Assembly (NCBI GenBank): GCA_963837735.1
Contig: CAWIOM010000017.1
Span: 163,104-227,103 of the forward strand
DNA from: VRUE01 sp963837735
GTDB lineage: Bacteria > Actinomycetota > Thermoleophilia > Solirubrobacterales > 70-9
DNA length: 64,000 nt
Reading direction: 5' to 3'
Shown: piece by piece, positions 9,627 through 20,756 of the stretch
How positions within the stretch are numbered: position 1 is the first letter of the stretch
Layout: every line of letters begins with the position of its first letter
Notes under the pieces: generated by a model
Database searches by the model: none
Told to the model about the DNA's origin: nothing
The model's input: the letters and a program-made list of their open reading frames with translations, nothing else
Program-made: the position numbers and the translations under genes

Positions 9627-12600
9627 CTAGCCATGCCTGCGGTTAGTCGGGGTCACGTGGCGATGCGCCTTCCTCTTGTGGTGGCGGTGCGCCTTCTTCT
9701 TGCCGTGGTGGCGCTTGACGCAGCGCCCGTGCTTCCTCACGCGGCCGTGCTTGCAGGGCTTCTTCTTCGCCGCGCCTTCCGAGTGGTTGCCGGTGGCGCC
9801 GGCGAGGGTGGCTATTCCGGGTGGCGGCGGCTCCACCGTGCCCGCACCGTGGCACTCATCGGACGCTTTGCAGGGAACCTTGGCCGGGAAGTATTCGAAG
9901 CCGCCGCCCACACGGGCGTCGTAGAGCTTCACCAACGACCCGTTTTCGTCCTGGGGGACGAGCGTGTCTCGGGTGAAGAAGAAGGCGTCCTTTCCATCCG
10001 CGGTGACACCGAGCAGGCTCGAGTTGAACGGACTGAGGCCGGTGGAGATCAGTTCCGGGGCTTCATGCCCGGGGCTGTCTTCTCCGTACTCATAGGCGTC
10101 CGTCTTGCCGTCGAGGTCACGACCCGTGATCGCGTCGTCTGTGTTGAAGAAGGTCGTCCCGTCATTCGCGAGGCTGAGGCCCCTGGCGGCGAGCGAGGAC
10201 TCGCCTTCGGAGATCGCGTTGGAGGGGTTGCAGGACACGCAGACGACCTCGCGGCCGCTGTCGTCGTAGCGGTAGACCTCGGTATGGCCGCCGTTGTCGA
10301 AGGTCGCCTTCAGCGGCTGCTTCGTCGGGAAGGCCGCGAACCTGCCGGACGGCGTCACCTGGAAGTCCTTGTAGCTGTGGACAGATGCCTGCGTCACGCC
10401 GTGGCGCACGAACGGGTTTTCGATCACTTCGTATTGGGCGGCAACCGGTTCGAAGCTGACCACGTTTCCAATTCCTTCACCCTGGCCCGCATAGATCCGT
10501 TCGTTTGTGGCGTCGACGGCTATGCCTTTCGCATATTCGATTGCCCCGGCGCCGAAGCTCTCGAGTTCGTTTCCTTCCGGGTCGAACGCGCTCATCTGTT
10601 CCCCGAAATACGGAGGGCTGATGGCGTAGACGACGCCGGTTTTCGGATCGGTCTGGAGATTGTTCACTTCGATGCCCGCCGCCGAAGGCTTTGCCGCCGA
10701 GCGATGGGAAGCTGTCGCTGAAGGAACTCGTGTTGAACTGCCGGACTTCTCCTCCGTAGTACGGGTAGACGTATACGTGCCCCTCCGCCGAGACGTCGAT
10801 GTTGCAGAGTTCCCCGTTCTGGACTTTGATGCCTTCCTGGGCTTCGTAGCTCGTGTTTTTGACCGGAGTGCTCAACACTCCCTTGGGCCGGAAACGGTAG
10901 ATGGTGTTCGAGTAACTGCCCACGTAGACGTCGCCGTTGGACTGGTCGACGGCGACTCCGCAGGCCTCGCCGAAGCCGGTCAGGGCGCCGAGCTGTTCGC
11001 CTTCGTTGTCGAACACCGCGACTTCGCCGCCGTTGTTCGCCACGTAGAGGTCGCCTCCGAAGACACTGCTGCTGCTGTCGAACGCGATCTGGTTTTCCCC
11101 GTATCCGTAGAATTCAGCGTAGATTTCGTTGGAACCGCTCGCCGGGAATTCGACGGGTTCGCCGTTGGCGTTCCAGCGGGTCACCTTTTCGTTGTCGCCG
11201 ACATATAGTTCGCCGGTGTTCTGGTCGACGGCCATCGAGGCCGGGCTTTCGAATCCGCTCAGGAATGCCGGATCGCCGAGGGTGTGGGTCGGCGGCGGCG
11301 GCGGCGGCTTGCCGACGCTGGTGTCGACGGTGGCGACGAAAAGCGGGTCGGCACCCGGGGTGTCCGAGTAGAGGTTCGGTTGATCCTGTTCGGGTTGGGT
11401 CGAGCCGGTCGTGTCGAGGATCTCCGGCGAGACAAAGTAGATGACCCCGCTGTCCGCCGCGACTCCGCCGCCTCCGGCGATCGCGACCGCGTCGCAGTTT
11501 TTGCCGCCTTCGACCGAGTTCCAGCCGCCGGGCGGATTGCAGGCGTCGGTGTCGCCGGCTCCGGCGCCGGTGCGTCACGCGGGTCAGCGTGGCGGTGGCT
11601 CCCGTGACGTCGGCGCGGAAGATGTCGGCGCTGGTGTCGGAGTCCTGGTCGGACGCCGTCGTCAGCGGGTCGGGGGTCGTGAAGTAGACCGTCGAGCCAT
11701 CCGCCGTCATGCCGTCGAAGAGGGCGCCGCTCGTCGTGCCCGGGGTCAGGTCGATGGACTGCGGGTTGCGTGCCGACGTGCATGTAGAGGTGGTAGTAGT
11801 CGTTGCCGTCGCTGTCGGTGGAGACGAGCTGGCCGACGACGACGCGCGAGCCGTCGGCGGAGACGTCGAGCTCCCCGACCCCGGGACCATTCTGAATGGT
11901 GGTTCCATTGGGAAGCGTGGAGACAACCTGGGTCGTGTGGGTCTGTAGGTCGCGCTCGTAGATCGTCGTGTCGGTGCCACTCGAGTTACCGGCGGCCTCG
12001 AGTTTCGCGACCGTCCCGAAGAGGAAGTGGTTCCCGTCCGCCGAGAATCGTTTGCCGACAAATCCGCTGGGCTCGGCTTCGGTCCCTTCGCTCCCCACCA
12101 TGCCCTCGACCAATTCACCGCCGGGCTCTCGCACCGGGATATTCGTCGTCCCGTCCGCGAAGCACGGCGAGCAGATGTCCGGGCCGCCGAAGGCAAAGCT
12201 CGTCAGGAACGAGTTGGCTTCGAGCAGAGCGGATGCGAACGGACCTCCCGCGTTGGGATTGTCGGATGGAATTCCCACGTAGCTCGTCGACCAACCCTCC
12301 TGCGCCGCGCGTCGCGAGGTAGGGATCGGGGCCGAGATTGGCCGGGGCGCCGGCACCGGGAATCGCACCCGAGTGGACCGCGTAGAGCGCCCGATCGGAG
12401 GCATTCGGGTAACCGCCCAGCGGTTCCTGGCCCGGCGAGAGGTCGGATTCGACGTCATACCCGCCCGCATTGCCGGCCGAGACCAACTCGTATGCCCGAC
12501 AGTCGAGCAGCAGCGCCGAGCCGGTCTGCTGGCGGACGTGGGCATTCGGGCACTCGTCGCCGAATTTCACCCGCGGGAACGTCGTGAAGAAGCCTTCCGT

Positions 12601-14186
12601 CGGCGCCGTGTAGGTGCCCGACTGGTTCGAGGCGACGATCCGGTAGTAGTAGGTCGTGCCCTCTTCGAGACCTTCGAGCTTCGCGGTCGTCGGGATGTAG
12701 CCGACTTCGCTGCCGACGCTGATTTCATCGCTCGAGGCGCACGGGTTGGCGGAGCATGGCTGGGTCCCATACTCGATGTGGTATTTGGCGGGGGCACCAC
12801 CGGCGTCGACGAATGCATGGACGAAGGCGCTGTCCGCGTGGACCCCGGTGATGTATGCGCCTTTCGACGACGGCACGGCAGACGGGACGAACGTCCTGTT
12901 GCGGCCGATCACTTCCCCGTTGGCGTTTTTGACCGTGAGTCGGTAGTAGTACGTTTCGCCCTGTCCGAGGCCCGGAATGGTCGCGGTGACTTCCTGGCCG
13001 CCGGAGCCGCTGAGCACGGCACCCTGGTCGCAAGCGACCGTTTTGTTCGGCGAGAACTCGGTCGTCCCCGCTTCGAACACGCACGACGTCGTGTCGACCG
13101 AATCCGGGTTCACGGTGCCATGCACTTTCACCGCCGTCGCTTCGAAATTCGAGGCTGAGCCGGTCGCCACGTCGGGGATGGTCTGGGCCGGGCCCGGGGT
13201 GAGGATCTTCAAAGTCGACCCGGAGCCGTAGTAGATACGGCCCGTGCTGCCGTCGACCCGAAGCGCGGAGTGAAGGTCGTGGAGCCGGTGTCGATCTGCG
13301 CGACGCGATTCCCACCGACGTCGTACTGCGAGATGTACCGGCTTGAGGTCTGGTTCGTCTTGCCGATCACGTAGGCGTCGTCCGTGCTGCGGTCGACGGC
13401 GATGTCGCCGCTGAAGTCAGCGACGTCGAAGAGCTTGTTCGCGTCGTCGTCGTACTTGGTGGTGCCGGTGTACTGGCCCAGGTAGACGTCGTGGTTCGAG
13501 TCGAGCCCCCAGCCCCCTTCGCCGGCCACTTCGGACCTGAGCACCTTTGCCCGTTCGCCTTCCGCGGTGAATTCCCGCCAGAAGAAGAAGCCATTTTCTT
13601 CGTTCTCCCAGATATTCCCCTGATCGTCGATCGAGATGTTGAACGGACCGAACTGGGCGGGGGTGACGTCGGCGTTGGTTATCGGGAAATTTTCACCCGA
13701 GGTGGCTTCCGTGACCTCTCTGCCACTCGGATCGTAGGCATGAATTTCCGGATAGGTGCCTCCGGCCGTGGTGAGCAGGTAGATCCGGCCCTGGTGGGGC
13801 CCGTTGGTGTTGTCGACCGCGACCTTCGCGCCCGTCAGGGGATTGCTGTTCGGGGGGGGATAGGGGTTCGCTTGGATCGTCGTCGCGCCGGCAAGCTCCG
13901 GGGCGCTCCATGATGAAAGCGTTCCGTCCGGCTTGAACTTCGTGATTTCCGGGTATCGGCTGGCGACATACACGGTGCCCGTGTGTTCGTCGACGGCAAT
14001 GCTGTTGACTTCGAAGCGGTTCGGATGTTCGACGATTTCCGAGCCATTAATCGTTTTGCTCAGCGTGTGGGTGACCAGGGACCGCGCGGAGGCCTGCCCG
14101 ATGCCGATTGCCAGCATCAAGGCCGATCCACAGAGTCCGATCAGGGCCAGAGCGCGCAGTGGGCTCTTACGGGTGCTCGCCATCAC
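9627..14186 (-). CDS. Giant secreted NHL/FN3-like/PD40-type protein, copy 2 (frame-broken)
   Basis: About 1,520 codons. Order of parts: signal peptide (ALALIGLCGSALMLAIGIG); NHL-type beta-propeller repeats (AVDEHTGTVYVASRYPEITK, DISIDDQGN-like blades); two FN3-like modules ending ETYYYRLTVKNANG and TTYYYRIVASNQSG; a DCRAYELVSAGNAGG segment typical of actinobacterial TolB/PD40-like propellers; a second NHL block (MAVDQNTGELYVGDNEKVTR); more PD40-like blades; and a Lys/His-rich tail with a Cys pair (CKHGRVRKHGRCVKRHHGKK). It has the same architecture as the gene at 16968-20756. The frame changes near 13270, 12300, 11777, 11570 and 10690, each rescued in another frame. GTG (14186) directly abuts the TAA of the preceding gene. 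Cell-wall anchoring by the basic tail is inference. Confidence 0.8.
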
Positions 14187-16971
14187 TTACTTCGCCTCCC
14201 TTGCCCGCAGAACTCGCGTATGGCCTCTGCGCTTTGCCTTTGCCCTCTTCTTGCCACAGGGCGGATTGGTCGAAATGATGGTCTTCTGCGACCTGCCGTT
14301 CTGGCCGTCGAAGCGGACCGTGGCCTTCGAGCCGCTGCGGCAGATGTTGGTGTTGTTGACCAACAGGCCCTTCGACCCGCCGCTCAGATTGAGGACGAAC
14401 TTGGTCACCGGCGTGTCCGGAACGCCTTCGAAGGTCGTGCGCAGGCGCGGGCCCTTGATCGTGTCGATCTTGCCCGCCAGGTCGACATCGATCTGGCCGC
14501 CGAGGTCGGCGACGATGTCGGGAAGCTTGTGCGACGAGGACCGCAGGTACACCGGCCCTTCCACCGGCTCGTCGAGGAGCGGCGTCTCGGCCCTGGCGAA
14601 CCCGATCTGCGACGACGCCGGGCAGGCATTCGCCGCGTACTGGACTCGCGTGCACGGCAGGTTGATGTGGGCGTTGTCGATCTGCTCCGACTTGGGCAGC
14701 GCGACGGTGACCCGAGAGATATTGGATTCTCCCCGGCCCATGGTGACTTCGGTCCGCAGGGCCGGATGCTGGACCCGCTTCGTGCCGCCGCTGATCTTCA
14801 TCCGCATCCTGGGGCCGAAGGGCAGGACCGAGCAGTTTGCGACCTGGAAGTGCGGCGAGAAGGAGGCCACGGCACCCTGGTCGCCGCTGATCGGTCGCGC
14901 CGACCTGGAACGGGTTGCAGTTGGTGGGGTTCAGCGCGAAGTCGGGGCGGTCGAGCTTGAGCAGGACCGAGCGAGTCCGGAGCGGAACTCCTTCCACGAT
15001 CGAGGGGATCGGGTCGGAGGTAGCCGTTATCTGGGCGTTGGTCGGGTTGACCTTGAGCGCGATCCTGTCGACGACATCGCCCAGGTCATACGGCCCTGAG
15101 ACGCCGGGGATGATGGTGACCAGGCTCAGAGGTCCCCCCTTGTAGGGGCCGGCCAGGTAGACGTTTCCCTGGGCGTAGAAGGGATGGCTGCCGGCGCCGA
15201 TCCCGGCAATCACCGTGCCCACCTGGGAGGCGGCTGGACAGCTCGGGCTTTCGCGCTCGGCCACACCGCTGCGGCCGGGGTCCGCGGCCTGGGCTATCGC
15301 CGACTCGGGACAGTAGGGAACGCCCGCGATGGTCGCCGCGAAGCCGGGCGGCGTCGTGACGCTGACGACGTCCAGCGTCTGGTCGCCGTCCGGTCGTGTC
15401 AAGTTGACCACGAAGGGCGAGTGGGCGCCGCCGGTCTTGTTCGTGACGCCGGCCTGGAAGGTCGGGGTGAAGGGGCGCGCGGCACCCGGACAGGGAGCGC
15501 CGCTCGGCCCAGAGTCGAGCGAGAAGACCTGCGAGGAGCCCTGGGCGGACAGGAAGTCGTCCCATGGAGTGAAGATGCTGCTCACCGTGTAGGTGTCGCA
15601 GTGGGTCGCCGTCGCCAGCACCGCTCGCTCGGAGCCGAAGAGGTGGACGTTCAGGTCGGAGAACGGAGCCTGCGGCAGGTCGTCGAAGTGAACCGTCAGC
15701 TGCCCGGTCTGCGGGTCCGGCCGGGCGACGCCGACCAGCTTGATGTGCACGCTGAAGCCGTCCGCCACGAGGATGATGCGGAACTTTTCGCCGGGCTTCG
15801 GCTCGCCGATGTAGACATAGCCCGGCAGCGGCCCGGGCAGGGCTGCGCTCGTCAGGACCAGCGTCCCGATCTTCGCGTTCTCGGGGCATTCGGCCGCGTC
15901 ACGGCTGCCGAAGCGCGCCTCCACGTCCGTGCATGCGACCTTGCCGTCGGCGGCGCTTGCGTTCAGCGTCAACCCCGGCGGAAGGGTGAGGACGTTCGCG
16001 CGCAGCTCGGACGGCGAGGGCACGGTCGGGCTCTGGGTCTGCGGGGCCTGAAGGTCGATGTCCAGCCCCGATGCGGAGTCGGTCGCAGTCGTCGTCGGCT
16101 GCGCGAACATGCTCGGATTGAAGCTGAGCAGGTCACATCCATCCGTCTCGGGATAGGTGGTGTCGGCGTGAGTGAACCCGCCGTCGTAGGAGCGCACGTC
16201 GACGGAGCTGGTCAGCGGGACGCCGCAGGTCGTCGGATTGCTCAGGAACGGAGTTTCCGGACTGGTCGACGGGACGGTGTTGTTGCAGTCCGCCGAGCCG
16301 AGGTTGAACAGCGGTTCACAGCCGATCGGGAGCCTGTCGTCGAAGTGGTCTTCGCTGGCGGGCACTCCCCACATTTCCTGCGTCACGAAGGCGAGCGGGA
16401 ACGTGTGCTCGATGCCGATGACCTCCACGTCGAGCCCGTAGTCGCTCTCGGTCCTCGGGCTGATCACCTCGTAGACGGGCGAGCCCAGAAGCGGCGTGGA
16501 GAACGCGAGCAGGCCCGCCTGTCCCGGATGTGGGATCAGGTTGTAGACCGCGATTTTGGATTGGAAGCAGCCTCCGCCCTGACCGAAGCAATCCGTGGTC
16601 GGAAGTTCGGTGTTGATGTGGAGGTCGGCCGCACCCACCTGCGAGTCGGTCGGGCATTCGAAGTTTCCGAAGTCCTGCGAGCTGCAGCGCGGCGTCGCGT
16701 GGGGATCGCCGATGATCCCGGCCGGCAGGTGCATGTGCAGATCCGCCGGGTCGTTGCAGTCGCAGCTCGGCGCAGGGACGTACTCGGTCGAGCGGTTGCC
16801 CGTCCAGAGGAAGACATTGAGGTCCGGGTGCCCGCCCGCCTGCGTCGAGGAGCTCGAGACCTGGTAATCGATGATCGGTGACCCCGCCTGTGCGAGGGCC
16901 GGCACCGCGAGGCAGGCCGTGCAGGCGAGGATCGCGCCTATGAGGGTCTTCATCTTCGTCTCCCTGCTCAT
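14187..16971 (-). CDS. Secreted CPxxSQxG-repeat protein, copy 1 (frame-broken)
   Basis: About 925 codons. A signal peptide MKTLIGAILACTACLAVPAL begins at a second ATG (16953) with AGGGAGA upstream; the first ATG at 16971 overlaps the preceding stop (ATGA), and either may be used. The motif CPxxSQ(V/I)G occurs four times: CPTDSQVG, CPENAKIG, CPAASQVG, CPASSQIG. Shared blocks with the paralogue at 6866-9617 include YIGEPKPGEKFRIILVADGF, SHPFYAQGNVYLAGPYKG and LLDEPVEGPVYLRSSSHK. The C-terminus is basic (KKRAKAKRRGHTRVLRAREAK minus its first residue). One frame change is evident near 14890. No known enzyme fold is recognised. It is embedded between two propeller-type genes and is probably co-secreted with them. 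Confidence 0.82.
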
Positions 16972-19900
16972 CGGGAAGCCCCCTGCGAGCGTCGTGCGTG
17001 GCGATGGTGCCTGCGCTTGTGCTTCCTGTGCTTTCTCTTCGTCTTCTTCGCTTCTTCTTCTTGGCGCTCCGTTCGGGCGCGGCGTTGCCGCCCCCGCCGA
17101 GGTTGTCACCGCTGCCGATCGCCGGCACGGCGGGTGTCTCGCTGCCGGGCCCGTGGCACTCGTCGGCTGCCTCACAGGGCTGCAGCGGTGCTTCTATTGG
17201 GAAGCCACCGCTGGTGCGCGCGTCGTAGAACTTGATGAACTGACCATTCTGGTCTTCGTCGACCAGATTGTCGAAGGTCGCGAAGTACGCGTTGACGCCA
17301 TCGGCGCTGACCCCGATCAACCCGGCCGGCCTGGACTGGCCGCCGGCGGTGGTGGTGCTATCGAGGTCGGCGGTCCCGGTCGTGATCAGCTGGGGCCGGC
17401 CATCGACGAACTCATATACGTCCCGAAGTTTGTTGGTGTCATAGGGCACCTGACCGTCGGGCGTGTAGAAGAAGGTGCGGCCGTCATCGGTGATGTAACG
17501 CCCGTTGAGGCTTCCCACGACGTTGCCGGTCAGGGCTTTTCCTTCGGTCGGGCAGGACACGCAACGGATGATTTCGGTGGACGGCGTGTAGGTGTACATC
17601 TGCCTGAATTTGTTGTTGTCGAAGGAGGTCACCCGGTCGCCCGTGATGAACGCCATGCGGGTGTCCTGCGGGGTCGTCTGGATCCTGGTCAATTTTGCGG
17701 CGGTCACGTACTTCAGCGCGCCGTCGTGCCACAGGTAGAGGTTCTGCTCGCCGGCGGCGGCGTCGACGCCGACAAGACGCTCGGGCGAGTAGAAGTAGAT
17801 GTCTCCGTTTTTCGGAGATGAAGTTGTCGGTCGGCGCGAGTTCGCTTTCGGGAACTTTGACGCTGCACTGGGTGGTCCATTTCGCCGTCGGTGTGCATGC
17901 GTCCGTATCGCCCGTGCCGCTTTCTCCGGCCGAGATGCGGGTCACGGTGTCGGTTTCCTCGCTCCACATGTAGAGGTCGGCGCTCGTGTCGTGGTCGTCG
18001 GCTGTCAGGTGTTCGTTGGAAAGGAAGAAGACCTTGGATCCATCCTCTGTCATTCCGACGTACTTCACCGGTTTCCCATTCGACACTTCGTACGTGAGCA
18101 TGTCGTCGACGCGCATGTAGAGGCGGACCGGCTTGATCGGTTCAGGAGTGAACTGTTCATAGGGGCCACTGGACGTCGACATCAGGATGTGCGACCCGTC
18201 CCTGGACACGCTCGGGTGGGTGTCACCGGACCTTGGTTTTCCGGCGTAGAATTCCGTCGGGACGACGCCGGGGAACAGGATGAACTCTCCTTTGACGGAG
18301 ACGTTTCCGGGCTCCTGGCCGATCGGGTCGCCGTTTGCGGCGTAGGAGATGATCTTCGTCGACCCCGTCTCGGTGTTGTAGTCGTACGCGGAGCCCGGCG
18401 CGTGGTCCAGGCCGTTTGGCGCGAAGGCGACGTTGTTTGAAGAGAAGGCCATGTGGCTGAAGTCCGGCGACGGTTGGAGCGCTCCCTTGCTGGCGTCCGC
18501 GCCCGGTATCAGCGACCAGCTGACCGGCCAGCGGCCGAGCGGGTTTCCGCCCGAGTCGAAGATGAAGGGGAGGTTCGTGGGCGGCTGTTCGACGCCCTGG
18601 AAGATGAAGTATTCGCAGCGGAAGACGAGGAACACCGAGAGCTGCGGGTTGGCGTTCTCGAAGCAGTTGTCCTGTACTTCGTTGCCTTTCTTGCCGATGA
18701 AGGACGTGTGCCATCCGCTGGGGGTCCGGGTCGCCGTGTACAGATCGTCGAGGCCGTTCGGCGGTTCGGTTCCCGTCAACACCCCGAAAGAGCCCATGAA
18801 CGCGAGGCGGGCCGGGTCCGTCGCATAGGTCGAGACAGGGACTTCTTCGTTCGGAGTGAGCAGCACGTTCCCGGCGCTGCCCGGCGAGACGAGCTCGTAC
18901 GCTCGGCAGTCAGGCAGGTAGTCGCTCCCGGTCGCCTGGCGAATGGTCCGGTTCGGGCAGTCGGGCGGAAAGAAGTTGAACGTCTGGTCTTCGGATACCG
19001 TCGTCCCAAGTTCGTTTTCCGCCACCACCCTGAAGTGGTATGTCGCTTTGACGAGGTTTTCGATCAACTCGCTGACGGCGACAGGTTCGCTGCCTGCGCC
19101 GAGGTCTTCGTCGGGGATCGGCACGTTGGTGCCGTACTGGGTCGTCGTGCCGTATTCGAAGTGGTAGGTGGTGTCGAGGCTGTTCGGGATGATGGTCGCG
19201 TGAAGGATCGCGGTCGTCGCCGTCAGGTCCGACGACGAAAACGAGTTGATGCTCGGCGGCGCCGAGGTCGTCAGCGTGAAGTCGCTGCCGGCGGCCCTGC
19301 CAAGTGCGTTGACGGCGACGACCCGGTAGTGATAGATGTGCCCGCTGCTCAAATTCGAGAGGGTCGCTTGGACATCCGTCTGGCTATTGATCGGCGCGGC
19401 CGGAACGCAGGGCGTGCTGTTTCCATAGGTGGTTGTCGGACCGAATTCGAAGAAACATTCGGTAATCGTCCCGGCGCCGTCGGGGTCCACGTGGCCCGTC
19501 ACCGTAGCCGTGGACTGGGCGACGCTGTTCGGTTCTTCTGTCGTGACTTTCGGGACATTGAGCGGCGAGAAGATGGTGATCCGAGTCTGAGGTGCGCCTT
19601 CAGGGCGATCTGACGTGTACACGGTGTTGGTAGACCCATTGACCGCGACTGAGCGAAGATTGGAGGTGTCTTCCTCTCCAAACGTATGGGTGTAGACGCA
19701 TCCGTGTTCACCCGGCTGCGTCGTCACCATCGAAGATTCAGGACAGGGAACGCCCGTCGGGCTCAGGGGGAACTTGCCGGTTCCGTCGAGAATGTATTCG
19801 GCCACCCTCCCCGCGTTGTTGAACGCTCCGAGGGAAGCCACCGTGAAGATCGTGCCGTTTACGGGGTCGACGGTGAACGCCTGCGCCGAGGTTCCCTGCG

Positions 19901-20756
19901 CTTTGCCATTGCCCGAGTACTGGCTGATGAGCAGGCACTCGCTGGGGACACCCGTGAACCGATTGATCTGGCGAAGGGTGGAGACTTGGTAGAAGGTCAG
20001 GCCGCTTGGTGAGACGGCGAGGCCTCCCTGATTCGTGCCTTCGAGGCAGCTGTTGATGGCAGGAAACAGCGGTTCACCGTTCTCTTTGAATTTGCTCACC
20101 TTGCCGTTCCCGTTTGCGCCACCGAGCACCGCGAGGTTTCCGTCTTTGTCAACCGCAACTCCGCCCGGATTCGAGAAGGGCCCTTCGTTGGCGCTTCCGA
20201 CCCCTGTGAGGACGCCGCCGTTGGCCCAGCCGGTCTGAAGGATTCCGTTTTCGTCGTACTTGCGGACCGTACGGCTGTTGAACTCGGTCACGTAGACATC
20301 GCCTTTGGACGGCCCGTTGGATCCGTCCACGGCGATCAGCGCGGGCTGGCCGAGCTGCTGGGTGCCACCACCGTTTGTTCCCGGTTTGCAGATGTCGCCG
20401 GGGTTGACGGGGCAGACGTCGCCACCCGTCGTTTCGTTGACTTCGTCTCCGAACATGAGGAGGAAGTTGCCGTTGGGGTCGAACTTCTGCACCCGGTGCG
20501 TGTTGGGTTCCGTCAGATATATGTCTCCATGGGAAGGACCGGCCGAATTGTCGACGGCCATACCCCGTACGAAGTTGATTTCGTGAGTTCCCGCGCCTTC
20601 GAATGATCCGGTTTTCACGTGACCGAGGTAGTCCGCTGACGAGAGGGGCGTAAAGAACGCCAGGATCGCCAGCATTGACACTGCGAGGGCGCCCGTACCT
20701 GCAACGCGCGGGTTTGCGATCCTCAATTGCGCTCTCCTGTTCTTCTTCTCGGCCAT
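16968..20756 (-). CDS. Giant secreted NHL/FN3-like/PD40-type protein, copy 1 (frame-broken)
   Basis: About 1,260 codons. After MAEKKNRRAQLRIANPRVAG comes a hydrophobic export signal, then NHL beta-propeller blades (GMAVDNSAGPSHGDIYLTEP, GVAVDKDGNLAVLGG). Two FN3-like modules follow, each with the YGxSTP strand and a YHYRVVAVNALG or YHFRVVAENELG end. A DCRAYELVSPGSAGN segment introduces PD40/TolB-like blades (SRDGSHILMSTSS, MTEDGSKVFFLS). The tail is Lys/Arg/His-rich (KKTKRKHRKHKRRHHRHARR). The frame changes near 17820 and 17060; in the final frame the stop TGA overlaps the next gene's ATG. Its own ATG overlaps the TGA of the upstream gene by one base (TGATG). No catalytic motif was found. An extracellular binding or adhesion role is inferred from the domain types. 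Confidence 0.82.

Noticed and set aside
9141..10721. 526-codon plus-strand frame (and a similar 565-codon one at 15184-16881)
   Set aside because: Antisense to the secreted-protein operon, whose signal peptides, repeats and coupled junctions define the true strand.
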